Positions 1 through 8,540 of a stretch of DNA of 12,977 bases are shown in pieces. The translations under genes were made by a program, and so were the position numbers. Position 1 is the first letter of the stretch. Every line of letters begins with the position of its first letter. The notes under the pieces were generated by a model. That model searched no databases, had not been told where the DNA came from, and was given only the letters and a program-made list of their open reading frames with translations. The stretch is taken from assembly GCA_021803885.1 (NCBI GenBank), contig JAJZKY010000048.1, positions 1-12,977 on the forward strand. The letters run 5' to 3'. Source of the stretch: Planctomycetota bacterium. GTDB lineage: Bacteria > Planctomycetota > Phycisphaerae > WQYP01 > JAJZKY01.

Positions 1-822
1 GTTGGCCGCCGTGTGATCCCAGTCATTCCAGCCGCTGGGCCGGATGGCGCGGCCGAGATAACAATCCAGATAGACCACGCGCGCAAACCGCCGCCAGGGC
101 CGGCCCAGAAACACGTCTGGCTTGGCGCGGTGGCCGGTAATGCGGCAGCGGTAAAACACATACCCGGTCGTGGCCCGCGGCGACCGCCGGCTCTGTGCGG
201 TGATATAGCCGTGGCCGATGGTGCGGATCTGGCAGTGGTCAAAGACCGCGGTGGCGTTGCCGAAGATGAAATCCACCGCGCCCTGAATCATGCAGTCGCG
301 ATAATATTGCAGCCCGCTGGCGGCATAGAGCGTATCCTGATAACCCAGCAGACGCACCCGGTCGAAGATCGCGTGGCCGGCGTGTACGGAAATCGCCACC
401 GCCTGCGAGCCCGGCCCATAGCTGTTTTGAATCGTCAGATTTTTTGCCTGGAATCCCTCGCCCTCGACATCCACCGTGCTGCTGAAAAATGTCCCTCCCA
501 CCTGCCGCGCGCTCAGATCATAGGTCAGCACCACGTCTTTGGCGCTGCGCCCCAGCCCCAGCAGCGTCACCCGCGGACGGTCCTGCGGGATGGATATCCG
601 GCCGCGGTAGATCCCCGGCTCAATCGCGATGATCAGCCGCCGCGGCCCCGACGGCGGAGCATGGTCAATGGCTTCCTGCACGGTCGGATAATTGCCCGTG
701 CCATGGGCCGCGACCACCACCCGAATCGGCGGCCGCTGCGCGCGGTGACCCGCGCCCCACAGCGTCAACCCGCAGCCGAGCGCCAAAGCCGGCGCCAGCA
801 TTTTTCGTAATTGCATGATCAT
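1..822 (-). CDS. Pectinesterase (carbohydrate esterase family 8), C-terminus cut by window edge
   Basis: The reverse strand reads open from an ATG at 822 to the left edge (274 residues, no stop). An AGGA ribosome site lies 6 nt before the start, which favours it over the ATG at 816. Residues 1 to about 27 look like a signal peptide, so the enzyme should be exported. It would remove methyl esters from pectin. Pectin methylesterase hallmarks appear in order: SQAVAISVHAG, GYQDTLY near residue 161 (conserved Gln and Asp), AVDFIFGNA near 184 (catalytic Asp), ITAQ, and FLGRPW near 240 (conserved Arg and Trp). The last visible stretch, PSGWNDWDH, matches the family's GW..W segment, so perhaps 30-60 residues are missing. 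The family is secure; the natural substrate and any neighbouring pectin genes lie outside the window. Confidence 0.93.
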   Translation of the reverse strand, partial: MIMQLRKMLAPALALGCGLTLWGAGHRAQRPPIRVVVAAHGTGNYPTVQEAIDHAPPSGPRRLIIAIEPGIYRGRISIPQDRPRVTLLGLGRSAKDVVLTYDLSARQVGGTFFSSTVDVEGEGFQAKNLTIQNSYGPGSQAVAISVHAGHAIFDRVRLLGYQDTLYAASGLQYYRDCMIQGAVDFIFGNATAVFDHCQIRTIGHGYITAQSRRSPRATTGYVFYRCRITGHRAKPDVFLGRPWRRFARVVYLDCYLGRAIRPSGWNDWDHTAAN

Positions 823-931
823 ATGGAATCCTGAGGATGCACCAGCGGCGTTCATATTGTTGCGGCAGTCAGTTCCCGAATGAACTTGATTTTTTCTGAA
901 TTGCGGATTTAATTCCATGAATGGTAACGGC

Positions 932-961
932 TATATAATATCTTCGGAAACTGGTTATATA
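932..961. promoter_or_regulatory. Inverted repeat with TATAAT-like box in divergent intergenic region
   Basis: TATATAA (932-938) and TTATATA (955-961) form a perfect 7-bp inverted repeat 16 bp apart, between the divergent pectinesterase and the small Cys-rich gene. A perfect TATAAT lies at 934-939, but no good -35 box sits 16-18 bp before it. It may be a -10 region, an operator or chance in AT-rich DNA. Weak call. Confidence 0.25.
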
Positions 962-1004
962 CGCCTATGCGTTACGGTGCATGCTGGAATATTGGAAGCC
1001 GTTT

Positions 1005-1286
1005 ATGAAAACCCTGGACCACGCCCCACGCCTGACAATCGCCGCGGCGCTGCTTTCGCTGGCGCTGTTTTCCTCCGGTTTTGCCCTCAAAAGCAAGCCC
1101 AAACCCAAAAAACATAGCTCCGTCGTCTATGTCTGCGCCTGCCTGGGCACTAAATCCTGCTCCTGCATGACCGAGGCCAAAACCGAAGGCCCCTGCGCCT
1201 GCGGCTCGCGCGGCGGTCCGCCGATGAAAGCGGTGCCGTCCAAATGCGCCTGGGCCATCCATAACCGCCAGGCGCTTTCTCATTAG
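1005..1286 (+). CDS. Small exported protein with three C-x-C motifs, function unknown
   Basis: 93 residues. I prefer the ATG at 1005 because GGAAG precedes it at ribosome-site distance and because the protein then begins directly with a signal peptide (charged start, hydrophobic residues about 11-23, likely cleavage after FA at 27). An in-frame ATG at 981 has no ribosome site. The mature part starts with a Lys-rich stretch (KSKPKPKK), then carries Cys at 44/46, 52/54 and 64/66 as C-x-C, 5 residues, C-x-C, 9 residues, C-x-C, plus Cys81. Regular C-x-C pairs suggest metal binding or disulfides outside the cytoplasm, but that is inference. I do not recognise a named family. Its TAG stop overlaps the stop of the convergent hydrolase by 4 bp. 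An ORF on the other strand (972-1292) covers the same bases but lacks comparable features. Confidence 0.7.
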   Translation: MKTLDHAPRLTIAAALLSLALFSSGFALKSKPKPKKHSSVVYVCACLGTKSCSCMTEAKTEGPCACGSRGGPPMKAVPSKCAWAIHNRQALSH

Positions 1287-2263
1287 GAACAAAATAGAGC
1301 GGAGAACTCAAGGACCCGGTTTTCCGCCCAATAGGCGTCTTCTCCCCGCGCGCTGGGATGCATGAACCCGCAGTGTCCGCCATGCGATAAAACCCTGAAT
1401 CGAATCGCGGGGTTGGCTTCCAGCCGCTGTCTTGACTCGGGTGTAATCACGATAAAAGGATCATCGTCGGCGTGCAGAATCAGTGTGGGCACGCGTATAC
1501 CGTCGGCCACGCGCGCCGCGCTGGCCCGGAAATAATACTCATCCGCTCCGGCAAATCCCATATGCGGCGCGGTAATGCGCTCGTCAAATTCGCGGATGGA
1601 GCGAATCTCATTAAGCGGAGGCAAGTGGTAGATCTCGGGATAGGCCCGTGCTTTGCGCTCCACCCTGCGCTTCAGCGAGCGCAAAAACCTGCGTTCATAG
1701 AGCCAATTACGTCTCAAATGCAGCCGGTCGGCCGAAGCAGCCAGGTCCAGGCTGGGCGAGACCGCCACTGCGGCCACGCAGCCGGCTTGCGCGCCCTGCT
1801 GCCCCAGGTAGCGCAGCAGCATATTGCCGCCCATCGAATAGCCGCACGCGGCCAGCCTCGTGATCTGGGGCTGGCTCCGGGCCCACTGGATGGCGCGATC
1901 CACGTCCTGGCTCAATCCGGAGTGATACAGCGAGCGGCACCTCGCTTCCGATATTCCGCAGCCGCGCACATTCAGCCGCAGCGCATGCCAGCCCCGCTCC
2001 CAGGCCTTGCCCGCCAGCCCCCGCATATACCCCACATTGCTGTGGCCTTCGAGGCCGTGCACCAGCAGCAGCGCCGGCGCCGGCCGGGGCTGCCAGTTAG
2101 CTTCGATGCAGAGCTCCACCCCTGGTTCCGCGGCCAGCCAGACCGCTTCGGCCGCGGGCAAATCTACCCGCCGCCGCCGCAGATACGAATAAATCGTGTT
2201 GCTATGTCCGCTGCGCAGCCACAACGGCGGCCGGTATTGATCTTCGATTGCGCGGATTTCCAT
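1283..2263 (-). CDS. YheT-family alpha/beta hydrolase
   Basis: 326 residues, the usual length for the YheT group of serine hydrolases (esterase-like, physiological substrate generally unknown). The oxyanion region LLVHGLEGHS (66-75) and NVRGCG (98-103) are typical. The nucleophile is Ser143 in GYSMGGN, the acid is in HADDDPF (Asp266-268), and the base is His297 in HGGHCGF, so the catalytic triad is intact. No signal peptide or membrane segment is visible; it is probably cytoplasmic. The ATG at 2263 has no clear ribosome site. The gene starts 40 bp after the lepA stop on the same strand, so it is probably co-transcribed with lepA. It ends in a 4-bp convergent overlap with the small Cys-rich gene, leaving no room for a conventional terminator between them. 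Confidence 0.93.
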   Translation of the reverse strand: MEIRAIEDQYRPPLWLRSGHSNTIYSYLRRRRVDLPAAEAVWLAAEPGVELCIEANWQPRPAPALLLVHGLEGHSNVGYMRGLAGKAWERGWHALRLNVRGCGISEARCRSLYHSGLSQDVDRAIQWARSQPQITRLAACGYSMGGNMLLRYLGQQGAQAGCVAAVAVSPSLDLAASADRLHLRRNWLYERRFLRSLKRRVERKARAYPEIYHLPPLNEIRSIREFDERITAPHMGFAGADEYYFRASAARVADGIRVPTLILHADDDPFIVITPESRQRLEANPAIRFRVLSHGGHCGFMHPSARGEDAYWAENRVLEFSALFCS

Positions 2264-2303
2264 GTGCGGGGGGTGGGAGATCGGCTGCGCCGCCGTCGGG
2301 CGT

Positions 2304-4103
2304 TTAATCGCTGAGATTGAGCACCGCCAGAAAGGCCTCCTGCGGAATTTCCACCTTGCCCAGCTTTTTCATCCGCCGCTTGCCTTCCTTCTGTTTTTCC
2401 AGCAGCTTGCGCTTGCGGGTAATATCGCCGCCGTAGCATTTGGCCAGCACGTTTTTGCGCATGGCCTTTACGGTTTCCCGCGCGATCACTTTGCCGCCGA
2501 TCGCGGCCTGAATCGGCACCTCGAACATCTGCCGGGGAATCAGATCCTTCATCTTCAGCGCCAGCGCCCGGCCGCGCTCGTAGGCCTGGCCGGCATGCAG
2601 AATGAACGAGAGCGCGTCCACCGGTTCGCCGGCCACCAAGATATCGAGCTTGACCAGATCCGACTCCTGATAGCCGCTCAAGTGGTAATCCAGCGAGGCA
2701 TAGCCACGCGACACCGTCTTCAGCCGGTCGTAAAAATCCAGCACCACCTCGTTCAGCGGCAGCGCGTAGCTGAGCATCACCCGCCCCGGCCCCACATATT
2801 CAAATCCCTTCTGCACGCCGCGCTTTTCCTCGCACAGTCCCAGAAGTCCGCCCAGATATTCCTCCGGCGAAATGATCGTCGCGGTGATGATCGGCTCTTC
2901 AATCTGCTTGCGCTCGCTGGGCGAGGGCAGCTTGGCTGGGTTATCCACTTCCACCACAGATTCATCCTGCAGAATCACCCGGTAGCGCACGCCCGGCGCG
3001 GTCACGATCAAATCCAAATTGAATTCCCGCTCCAATCGTTCCTGCACAATTTCCATGTGCAGCAGTCCGAGAAAGCCGCAGCGAAAGCCAAAGCCCAGCG
3101 CGGCGGAATTTTCCGGTTCGAAAAAAAACGAGGAATCGTTCAGCCGCAGCTTTTCCAGCGCCTCGCGCAGCACCGCGTGCTGATCGCTTTCCACCGGATA
3201 CAGGCCGGCGAAAACCATGGGCTTGACCTGTTGAAAGCCAGGCAGCGGCGCCGCGGCGGGGCGCTGGGCGTCGGTGATGGTGTCGCCGATCATGGCATCG
3301 GCCACACGCTTGATGTTGGCCACGATCAGACCCACTTCGCCCGCGCCCAGCCGTTCAATCTCCACCGGCTTGGGAGTGCGCACGGCCAGATTTTCCACCG
3401 TATAAGTCTGGCCATTGGCCATCAGCTGAATCTTCTGTCCGCGCGTAATCTCGCCTTCCATCACCCGCGCCAGCAGGATCACTCCGCGATAGGAGTCAAA
3501 CCAGGAATCAAACAGTAGCGCCTGCAGCGGGGCATCGCTGCGGCCGGGCGGCGGCGGCATGCGGCGCACGATCGCCTCCAGTACCTCCTGCGTGCCTTGG
3601 CCGGTTTTGGCGCTGGTCAGCAGGGCCTGGCTGGCATCCAGGCCAATCACGTTTTCAATCTGCTGCCGCACCCGTTCGACTTCCGCGCTGGGCAGATCCA
3701 CTTTATTGATCACCGGCACCACTTCCAGATTCTGGTTGACCGCCAGATATGCGTTCGCCACCGTCTGCGCGGCCACGCCCTGGGCCGCGTCCACCACCAG
3801 CAGAGCGCCTTCGCAGGCGGCCAGGCTGCGCGAGACTTCATAGGAAAAGTCCACATGTCCGGGTGTATCAATTAAATTCAGCACATAGTTCTGCCCGTCC
3901 CGGGCCTGATAGTTGAGCCGCACCGCGTGGGCCTTGATGGTGATGCCGCGCTCCCGCTCCAGATCCATGGCATCAAGCACCTGTTCCTGCATCTCGCGCG
4001 CCGCCAGCGCGCCGGTGTGCTCCAGCAGCCGGTCGGCGAGCGTGCTCTTGCCGTGGTCAATGTGGGCCACGATGGAAAAATTGCGTATATATTGCGGGTC
4101 CAT
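2304..4103 (-). CDS. lepA: Elongation factor 4 (LepA), ribosome-associated GTPase
   Basis: 599 residues, full family length. LepA is a translational GTPase resembling EF-G that acts on the ribosome; back-translocation and a role in 30S assembly have both been proposed. GTPase motifs are intact: AHIDHGKST (13-21), RGIT (52-55), DTPGH (79-83), NKVD (133-136) and SAK (164-166). Domain II, the EF-G-like III and V segments ([20 protein letters not shown]) and the LepA-specific C-terminus ([20 protein letters not shown], then [13 protein letters not shown]) follow in order. The ATG at 4103 lacks a ribosome site: the nearby sequence is pyrimidine-rich, with CCTCC. The start is nevertheless fixed by the family N-terminus ([15 protein letters not shown]). 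It follows the histidine kinase gene at 178 bp and precedes the YheT-type hydrolase at 40 bp on the same strand. Confidence 0.98.
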   Translation of the reverse strand: MDPQYIRNFSIVAHIDHGKSTLADRLLEHTGALAAREMQEQVLDAMDLERERGITIKAHAVRLNYQARDGQNYVLNLIDTPGHVDFSYEVSRSLAACEGALLVVDAAQGVAAQTVANAYLAVNQNLEVVPVINKVDLPSAEVERVRQQIENVIGLDASQALLTSAKTGQGTQEVLEAIVRRMPPPPGRSDAPLQALLFDSWFDSYRGVILLARVMEGEITRGQKIQLMANGQTYTVENLAVRTPKPVEIERLGAGEVGLIVANIKRVADAMIGDTITDAQRPAAAPLPGFQQVKPMVFAGLYPVESDQHAVLREALEKLRLNDSSFFFEPENSAALGFGFRCGFLGLLHMEIVQERLEREFNLDLIVTAPGVRYRVILQDESVVEVDNPAKLPSPSERKQIEEPIITATIISPEEYLGGLLGLCEEKRGVQKGFEYVGPGRVMLSYALPLNEVVLDFYDRLKTVSRGYASLDYHLSGYQESDLVKLDILVAGEPVDALSFILHAGQAYERGRALALKMKDLIPRQMFEVPIQAAIGGKVIARETVKAMRKNVLAKCYGGDITRKRKLLEKQKEGKRRMKKLGKVEIPQEAFLAVLNLSD

Positions 4104-4281
4104 GCGAAAGTGGAGGAAACGGATTAAAAAAATCGGCAGCCGGAATTTTGGCCGCCTCTTTATCTATGGTAACGGTTCGGACCGCTTCTCCGCTTCTTGG
4201 CTTTTCTTCCACGCGGGTGCCCGGCTTCGCCGCCCGCTCCGGGCTTGCTTTAATTCTTCGTTTTTCCGCTTCTGCATTTCT

Positions 4282-5613
4282 TCATGCCAGCGGCAGATGC
4301 AGCCGCGCCAGACAGCCCGGATGGTCTTCGCGGTTGCGCAGGCTCAGCGCGCCCTGATGGGCTTCGGCGATCTGGCGGCTGAGGATCAGGCCAATGCCTG
4401 AGCCGTTGGGCTTGGTGGTAAAAAACGGAACAAACAGATTGGCCGGATTGGCCAGCCCCGGCCCGTCATCTTCAATTTCCAGCCACAATGCCTGCCCCGC
4501 GCGGCCCCAGCGCACCCGCACCCCGCCGCCGGTCTCAAGCGCCGCATCCACGCCATTGCGCAATAAATTGATCAGCAGCAGATCAAGCTGATCGGCATCG
4601 GCTGCCAGCGTCAGTTCGGGCCCTGCGGCAATTTCAATCGCCAACCGCGTCTCCAGCCGCGCCACCCGGGTAATCCAGGCCGTCACCGGCAGCGGAACCA
4701 ATTGCGGCGGCGGCAGGCGCGCCAGCCGGGTATAGGCCTCGACAAAGCGCGCCAGCGCGGCGGACCGGCTGGCAACCACTTCCAGGCTGGCCTGCGCGTC
4801 CTCGCGCCAGTCGGCGGGCAAGGGCTCGCGCCGCAAGAGTTCCCCCAGGCTGGCCGCCAGTGATTGAATGGGCGCCAGCGAGTTATTCAGCTCATGTCCC
4901 AGCACGCGCAGCAGCCGCAGCCAGGCCCGCCGTTCTTCCTCGCGCAGGGCACGGCTGAGGTTGGTTAACAGCAGCAACTGGTAGGGCTCGGCGGACTGCC
5001 GAAATCTGCCCCGGCGCATCTCCCAGCGTCCGGCGCCGCCGGGCAGCGCCAGTTCCAGCGTGCGGTTGGCCTCGCCCACCAGGCAGGCGGCCAACCCCAG
5101 TTCCTGCGCCCTCCGGTTCAGGGCTTCTTCGCCCCGCTGCAGCAGGCGTTCCCCGGCCGGATTCATCAACTGCAGCCGGTCGCGGGCATCGAAGGCGAAT
5201 ATCGCAATATCTATTTCCGCCATCACCTGGCGCAGCAATACCCCGGCCTCCAGCGCCCCAATCCGCTGCTCCCGCAGCCGGTGTGAAAGGGCATTGAACT
5301 CATACATCACTTCGCCCCAGGCATCGTCATGCCGGGCGCTGCGGCCGCGCACCGAATAATCCCCTTCGCGCAATCCCGCCAGCAGATTGCTCAGTGTCTG
5401 CAAGGGCCGCGCCACCCGCTCCCGCAGCATGCCTGCTCCAATCAGCCATGTTCCTGTCAGAATCACGCCCAGAAACCAGCGCAGGGGCGCCGGCCAGGGC
5501 CAGACAAAAAGTCCATAGATCGCCAGCGCCAACGCCGGTAGCGCCAGCCCCAGGGCTTGTAGGTAAATCCTGGTTTCATAATGCGATGGGCGGGATGGCG
5601 CGGCGGCGGGCAT
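4282..5613 (-). CDS. NtrY-like membrane sensor histidine kinase
   Basis: 443 residues. Two transmembrane segments (about 21-38 and 45-62) are separated by only a few residues, so there is no periplasmic sensor domain. Then come a HAMP linker (about 63-115), a PAS-like region (about 128-215, with DRLQLMNPAGERLL), a HisKA domain with phospho-acceptor His240 in LGHELNNSLAPIQSLA, and a HATPase domain. The latter shows Asn349/Asn353 (N box), DDGPG (382-386) and GSGIGL (404-409). All ATP-binding and transfer residues are present. Sensing is probably via the membrane or the PAS domain. The GHELNN HisKA resembles NtrY-type kinases that act on NtrC-type regulators, but no response regulator lies in this window. 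The start at 5613 has no clear ribosome site, so the exact N-terminus is less certain. It is divergent from the TonB-dependent receptor. Confidence 0.92.
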   Translation of the reverse strand: MPAAAPSRPSHYETRIYLQALGLALPALALAIYGLFVWPWPAPLRWFLGVILTGTWLIGAGMLRERVARPLQTLSNLLAGLREGDYSVRGRSARHDDAWGEVMYEFNALSHRLREQRIGALEAGVLLRQVMAEIDIAIFAFDARDRLQLMNPAGERLLQRGEEALNRRAQELGLAACLVGEANRTLELALPGGAGRWEMRRGRFRQSAEPYQLLLLTNLSRALREEERRAWLRLLRVLGHELNNSLAPIQSLAASLGELLRREPLPADWREDAQASLEVVASRSAALARFVEAYTRLARLPPPQLVPLPVTAWITRVARLETRLAIEIAAGPELTLAADADQLDLLLINLLRNGVDAALETGGGVRVRWGRAGQALWLEIEDDGPGLANPANLFVPFFTTKPNGSGIGLILSRQIAEAHQGALSLRNREDHPGCLARLHLPLA

Positions 5614-5800
5614 AATGCGGACCAGATTGATTTTAGGCCAGTTCTTTGCCCTCTCGCCTGACTTCCGGTATGCGCGCCTCGGGCGCCGGGGAAAGCGCCC
5701 TCAGCAATCGGAGGCACCGGAAAGCCGTTGTTTTTTGCCTTGCCTCTCAGGATGGAATCAGCGGCTGAGCCGCCTGCATGCCATTTCGGCTTTTTCGCAA

Positions 5801-5837
5801 TTATTGTTATTCCTTTTTCATCGTATTGTAACAATAA
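5801..5837. repeat. Inverted repeat TTATTGTTA / TAACAATAA
   Basis: TTATTGTTA (5801-5809) and TAACAATAA (5829-5837) are perfect 9-bp reverse complements separated by 19 bp. The right arm overlaps ATTGT-a-ACAAT (5825-5835), itself a perfect 5-bp palindrome. Such spacing and symmetry suit a dimeric DNA-binding regulator, though this is inference. Confidence 0.5.
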
Positions 5838-5871
5838 AGAATCTTACTTATAACTGTCATCGCATTGTAAC
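5818..5871 (+). repeat. Direct repeat TCATCGYATTGTAAC, two copies
   Basis: Copies at 5818-5832 (TCATCGTATTGTAAC) and 5857-5871 (TCATCGCATTGTAAC) match at 14 of 15 positions, with starts 39 bp apart. Each contains ATTGTAACRAT (5825-5835 and 5864-5874). Together they bracket the promoter candidate, as a pair of operator sites would. No coding explanation is visible. Confidence 0.6.
5827..5854 (+). promoter_or_regulatory. Candidate sigma-70 promoter for the TonB-dependent receptor gene
   Basis: TTGTAA (5827-5832) and TATAAC (5849-5854) are separated by 16 bp, which is near consensus. Transcription would start near 5861 and give a leader of roughly 68 nt ending in the strong ribosome site GAGGAG. 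One ATTGTAAC repeat overlaps the -35 box and the other overlaps the expected start site, which suggests regulation, probably repression. Inferred from sequence only. Confidence 0.45.
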
Positions 5872-5928
5872 GATCGCTCCCATGTTTCCCCTTCATCCTA
5901 TGACTGCGGTTCTTAACGAGGAGAAAAC

Positions 5929-8511
5929 ATGCGGAAACTATTTTTTGTGGCGTGGATCTTATGGCTGGCCCTGCCGGCGCTGGCCCTGGGTGGGCCACTC
6001 GGCACGGTGCGGGGCGCGGTGCGTGACACTTCCGGCCGTGCTGTCGCCGGCGCACGCATCAGTTTTTTAAACCTGCGCTCCGGAGTGCGGGTCAATGTCA
6101 GCAGCGGCGCCGCCGGCCGCTTTCGGGCGCGCGTCGGGAATGGCGTCTATCAGTTGGTCATCCGCAAAACCGGATTCACCACCTACCGCCGCCAGCTTGC
6201 CGTCACTGGCGCCCGCTTGCCGCGCATCCACGCCACGCTGGGTCTCAGCGCGGTGACCCAGATCGTGACCGTGCATGCCCGCACCGTCATGGGCGCCACC
6301 GTCGAACCCAGCCAGGATATGGTCTTTCACAGCAGCCTGTCCAAACGCGTGCTGAACCGTTTGCAGATGGATGCCGCCGGACCCGAAGCCGGCGCCGCCC
6401 AGACCCTGGCCTATGCGCCCGGCGCGGCCGTCACCGGTTATGGCAACACTGGAACCACAAAATACACCGTCCTGCTGAATGGTGTCATGCAAGGCTGGGG
6501 TGGTTATGGCGGCTACACCCAGGATGGCTCCCTGGGCGTGACCTTTGACGGCATTCCCGTCTCCGATCCCTCCACCAATCTCTGGCAGTCTTCGACCATG
6601 CCGCAAACCGAAATGCTGCAGAATATCACCGTCACCTATGGCCCCGGCAATCCGGTCGGCCGATGGTATAACAACATTGGCGGTGGCATCGAATACACTC
6701 CGGTGCAGCCCACCGTTCATCCCACCCTGGGGCTATGGGCCAATTACGGCAGCTATAACCAGAAAATTCTTTTCGGCCGCTACACCACCGGCCTCTGGCA
6801 CGGCTGGTCGAGCGTCCTGGCCGGCGGCTGGGGTGGCGGCGACAGCTTCCGCAAAGGTCCGGATGGCTTCACCAACACCAGTTATGACCGCTCCGTCTAT
6901 GGCAAAACCAGCAAAAGCTGGACCCAGGGCGTGCTCGAAATCGGCGGTTACTTTGACTACACCTCCGGCTACCGCCCCCAGGTCATTCCCGTGGCCGCCA
7001 ATCCCGATATCACCATGAACGGCCAGCCCGGAGCGCCGCTTTATAGTCAGGCCACTTCGGGCTTTTACAGCACCCTCCCGTTTGCCAGCTATAACAAGAA
7101 TGATTCCAACGAACTGGCCACCATTTATTCCCGTCAGTTGATGAACCTCGATTCCAGCACCACCCTGCACAATCAGACCTGGTATATGCTCATCCGCCGC
7201 ACCCATCGCCGCATCAACGATGCCTATAATCCCGGCGGGCAGCTCCAGGAATGGAACAACCCCCATACCGCGTCCGTGGGCGATGAAATCTGGTTATCGC
7301 ACTATTTCAGTGGCAATACCCTCGATTTCGGGGTTTACTATATCCATAATCTTTTTAACACCCGCAATAATTTCTTTAACCCCGCCGATGGCGGTGGCCC
7401 GGGAATCGTCAACGCGGGTGGTAAGTTCCGCTCCTCCTACTTTGCCCAGGACGACTACGCCCTCTTCGTGCAGGATAAAATCCATCCCTGGACCTGGCTT
7501 TCGATTACGCCCGGCCTGCGCTTCACGGGTTTCCGGGTGGATTACACCACTGATCCTTTCAGTGATTTCAGCTTTGTTCCGGGGGTTACGATCAACGTGC
7601 CCCAGCTCAACAGTTGCCCCCTTGATGCCGCCTTCAACGGCAACCCCAGCTCAAGCGCGGCCAAATATCAGGGCTCGCTCTGCGGCGCCCATGCCTCGCG
7701 CCACGGCTATGAGCCTTCGCTCAATATCGGACTGCGGCCCCTCTCCTGGCTGAGTGTCTACGGTGGTTACATGGAAACCCTGCGGGCGCCCCAATTGGGC
7801 GGCGGCGGCGGCTTATTCCAGGCCGTGGAACCCTTCTCCTATCAGCTCTCCAGAGGCGAATACTCCCAGGCTGGCGTCAAAATGCACTTCTATCAGGCCG
7901 GACCGTTGCAGGAAGTCCTGTTCGGCGCCAACTATTTCCACCTTAATTATCTGGATCAGGAAATTGACATCGGCCTCGCCAACGGCGACACCATCTTTGC
8001 CAGCGGCAGCTCCAAATACAACGGCATCAACGCCTTTTTCGACAATTCCCCCGCCGCCCGCACCCATGTTTTTGTCAACTTCAGCGCGACCCGCGCCACC
8101 TACACCAATTATCAGGCGGCCGGTTACAAGGGAACCCCGCCCGTGCCCTACGTCCCACAAGAACTGTTAAACATCGGCGGTTACTACAATTGGAGCTACG
8201 GCAACGACCACGCCATCCAGCCCCGGCTGTGGTATCAATGGACCGGCGCCCAGCATATTTTCGACAATACTGTCGCCGCCCCCAGCAACCAGACCATGCC
8301 CAGCTTCGGAACCCTGAATCTGGCCTTCAACCTGCCGTTCTCCCGGCATTACAACTTCCGGCTGAATTTTCTCAACCTGCTCAACTCGAAGTACAACCAG
8401 TACGAGTACATCTCCTCTGGCGGCTACTTCGGCACTCCCACTGGCGGATACCTGCTGGCTTATCCTGGCGCTCCGTTTACCGCCTACGGCACGTTCAGTC
8501 TGCACTTCTGA
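5929..8511 (+). CDS. TonB-dependent outer-membrane receptor with N-terminal carboxypeptidase-regulatory-like domain
   Basis: 860 residues. The start is well supported by GAGGAG 5 nt before the ATG. A signal peptide (1 to about 21) is followed by a carboxypeptidase-regulatory-like/CnaB-type domain (about 24-106, with GAVRDTSGRAVAGARI), a TonB-box-like segment (QIVTVHA, 111-117), a plug domain (about 135-258, with FDGIPVSDP and ITVTYGPGNP) and a long aromatic-rich beta-barrel. The barrel ends in a C-terminal Phe (FSLHF), the outer-membrane insertion signal. It should import a substrate across the outer membrane using TonB energy. Substrate is unknown; the plug resembles siderophore/metal-type receptors as much as glycan-type ones. 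No SusD-like partner or TonB/ExbBD gene is adjacent. It appears monocistronic, with its own promoter region and a terminator 30 bp after the stop. Confidence 0.93.
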   Translation: MRKLFFVAWILWLALPALALGGPLGTVRGAVRDTSGRAVAGARISFLNLRSGVRVNVSSGAAGRFRARVGNGVYQLVIRKTGFTTYRRQLAVTGARLPRIHATLGLSAVTQIVTVHARTVMGATVEPSQDMVFHSSLSKRVLNRLQMDAAGPEAGAAQTLAYAPGAAVTGYGNTGTTKYTVLLNGVMQGWGGYGGYTQDGSLGVTFDGIPVSDPSTNLWQSSTMPQTEMLQNITVTYGPGNPVGRWYNNIGGGIEYTPVQPTVHPTLGLWANYGSYNQKILFGRYTTGLWHGWSSVLAGGWGGGDSFRKGPDGFTNTSYDRSVYGKTSKSWTQGVLEIGGYFDYTSGYRPQVIPVAANPDITMNGQPGAPLYSQATSGFYSTLPFASYNKNDSNELATIYSRQLMNLDSSTTLHNQTWYMLIRRTHRRINDAYNPGGQLQEWNNPHTASVGDEIWLSHYFSGNTLDFGVYYIHNLFNTRNNFFNPADGGGPGIVNAGGKFRSSYFAQDDYALFVQDKIHPWTWLSITPGLRFTGFRVDYTTDPFSDFSFVPGVTINVPQLNSCPLDAAFNGNPSSSAAKYQGSLCGAHASRHGYEPSLNIGLRPLSWLSVYGGYMETLRAPQLGGGGGLFQAVEPFSYQLSRGEYSQAGVKMHFYQAGPLQEVLFGANYFHLNYLDQEIDIGLANGDTIFASGSSKYNGINAFFDNSPAARTHVFVNFSATRATYTNYQAAGYKGTPPVPYVPQELLNIGGYYNWSYGNDHAIQPRLWYQWTGAQHIFDNTVAAPSNQTMPSFGTLNLAFNLPFSRHYNFRLNFLNLLNSKYNQYEYISSGGYFGTPTGGYLLAYPGAPFTAYGTFSLHF

Positions 8512-8540
8512 GCTTTGCATTCCAGCCGCTGCGGCTTGAG

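Larger units (their letters stand above)
5614..5928. other. Divergent intergenic control region (315 bp)
   Basis: This stretch between the histidine kinase and receptor genes holds no convincing gene. It contains two compact palindromic structures: GAGGCA (5711-5716) with TGCCTC (5741-5746), and GCGGCT-g-AGCCGC (5761-5773). These are followed by an AT-rich block (about 5795-5860) with repeats and a promoter candidate, listed separately. The ribosome site GAGGAG (5918-5923) lies 5 nt before the receptor ATG. Confidence 0.7.

Noticed and set aside
13..810. 265-residue plus-strand frame
   Set aside because: It is antisense to a pectinesterase with all family motifs intact and carries no domain of its own.
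2262..3518. 418-residue plus-strand frame
   Set aside because: It lies antisense to lepA, is rich in His, Gln and Arg as GC-rich shadow frames are, and shows no domain.
4219..4244. GCCCGG...CCGGGC hairpin between the histidine kinase gene and lepA as a terminator
   Set aside because: In the direction of these genes it is not followed by a T-tract, so it is not a convincing intrinsic terminator.
5700..5775. Resemblance of CTCTCAGG and nearby stems to a glycine-type riboswitch
   Set aside because: The rest of the conserved core is missing, the spacing is too short, and the region lies upstream of the likely receptor promoter.
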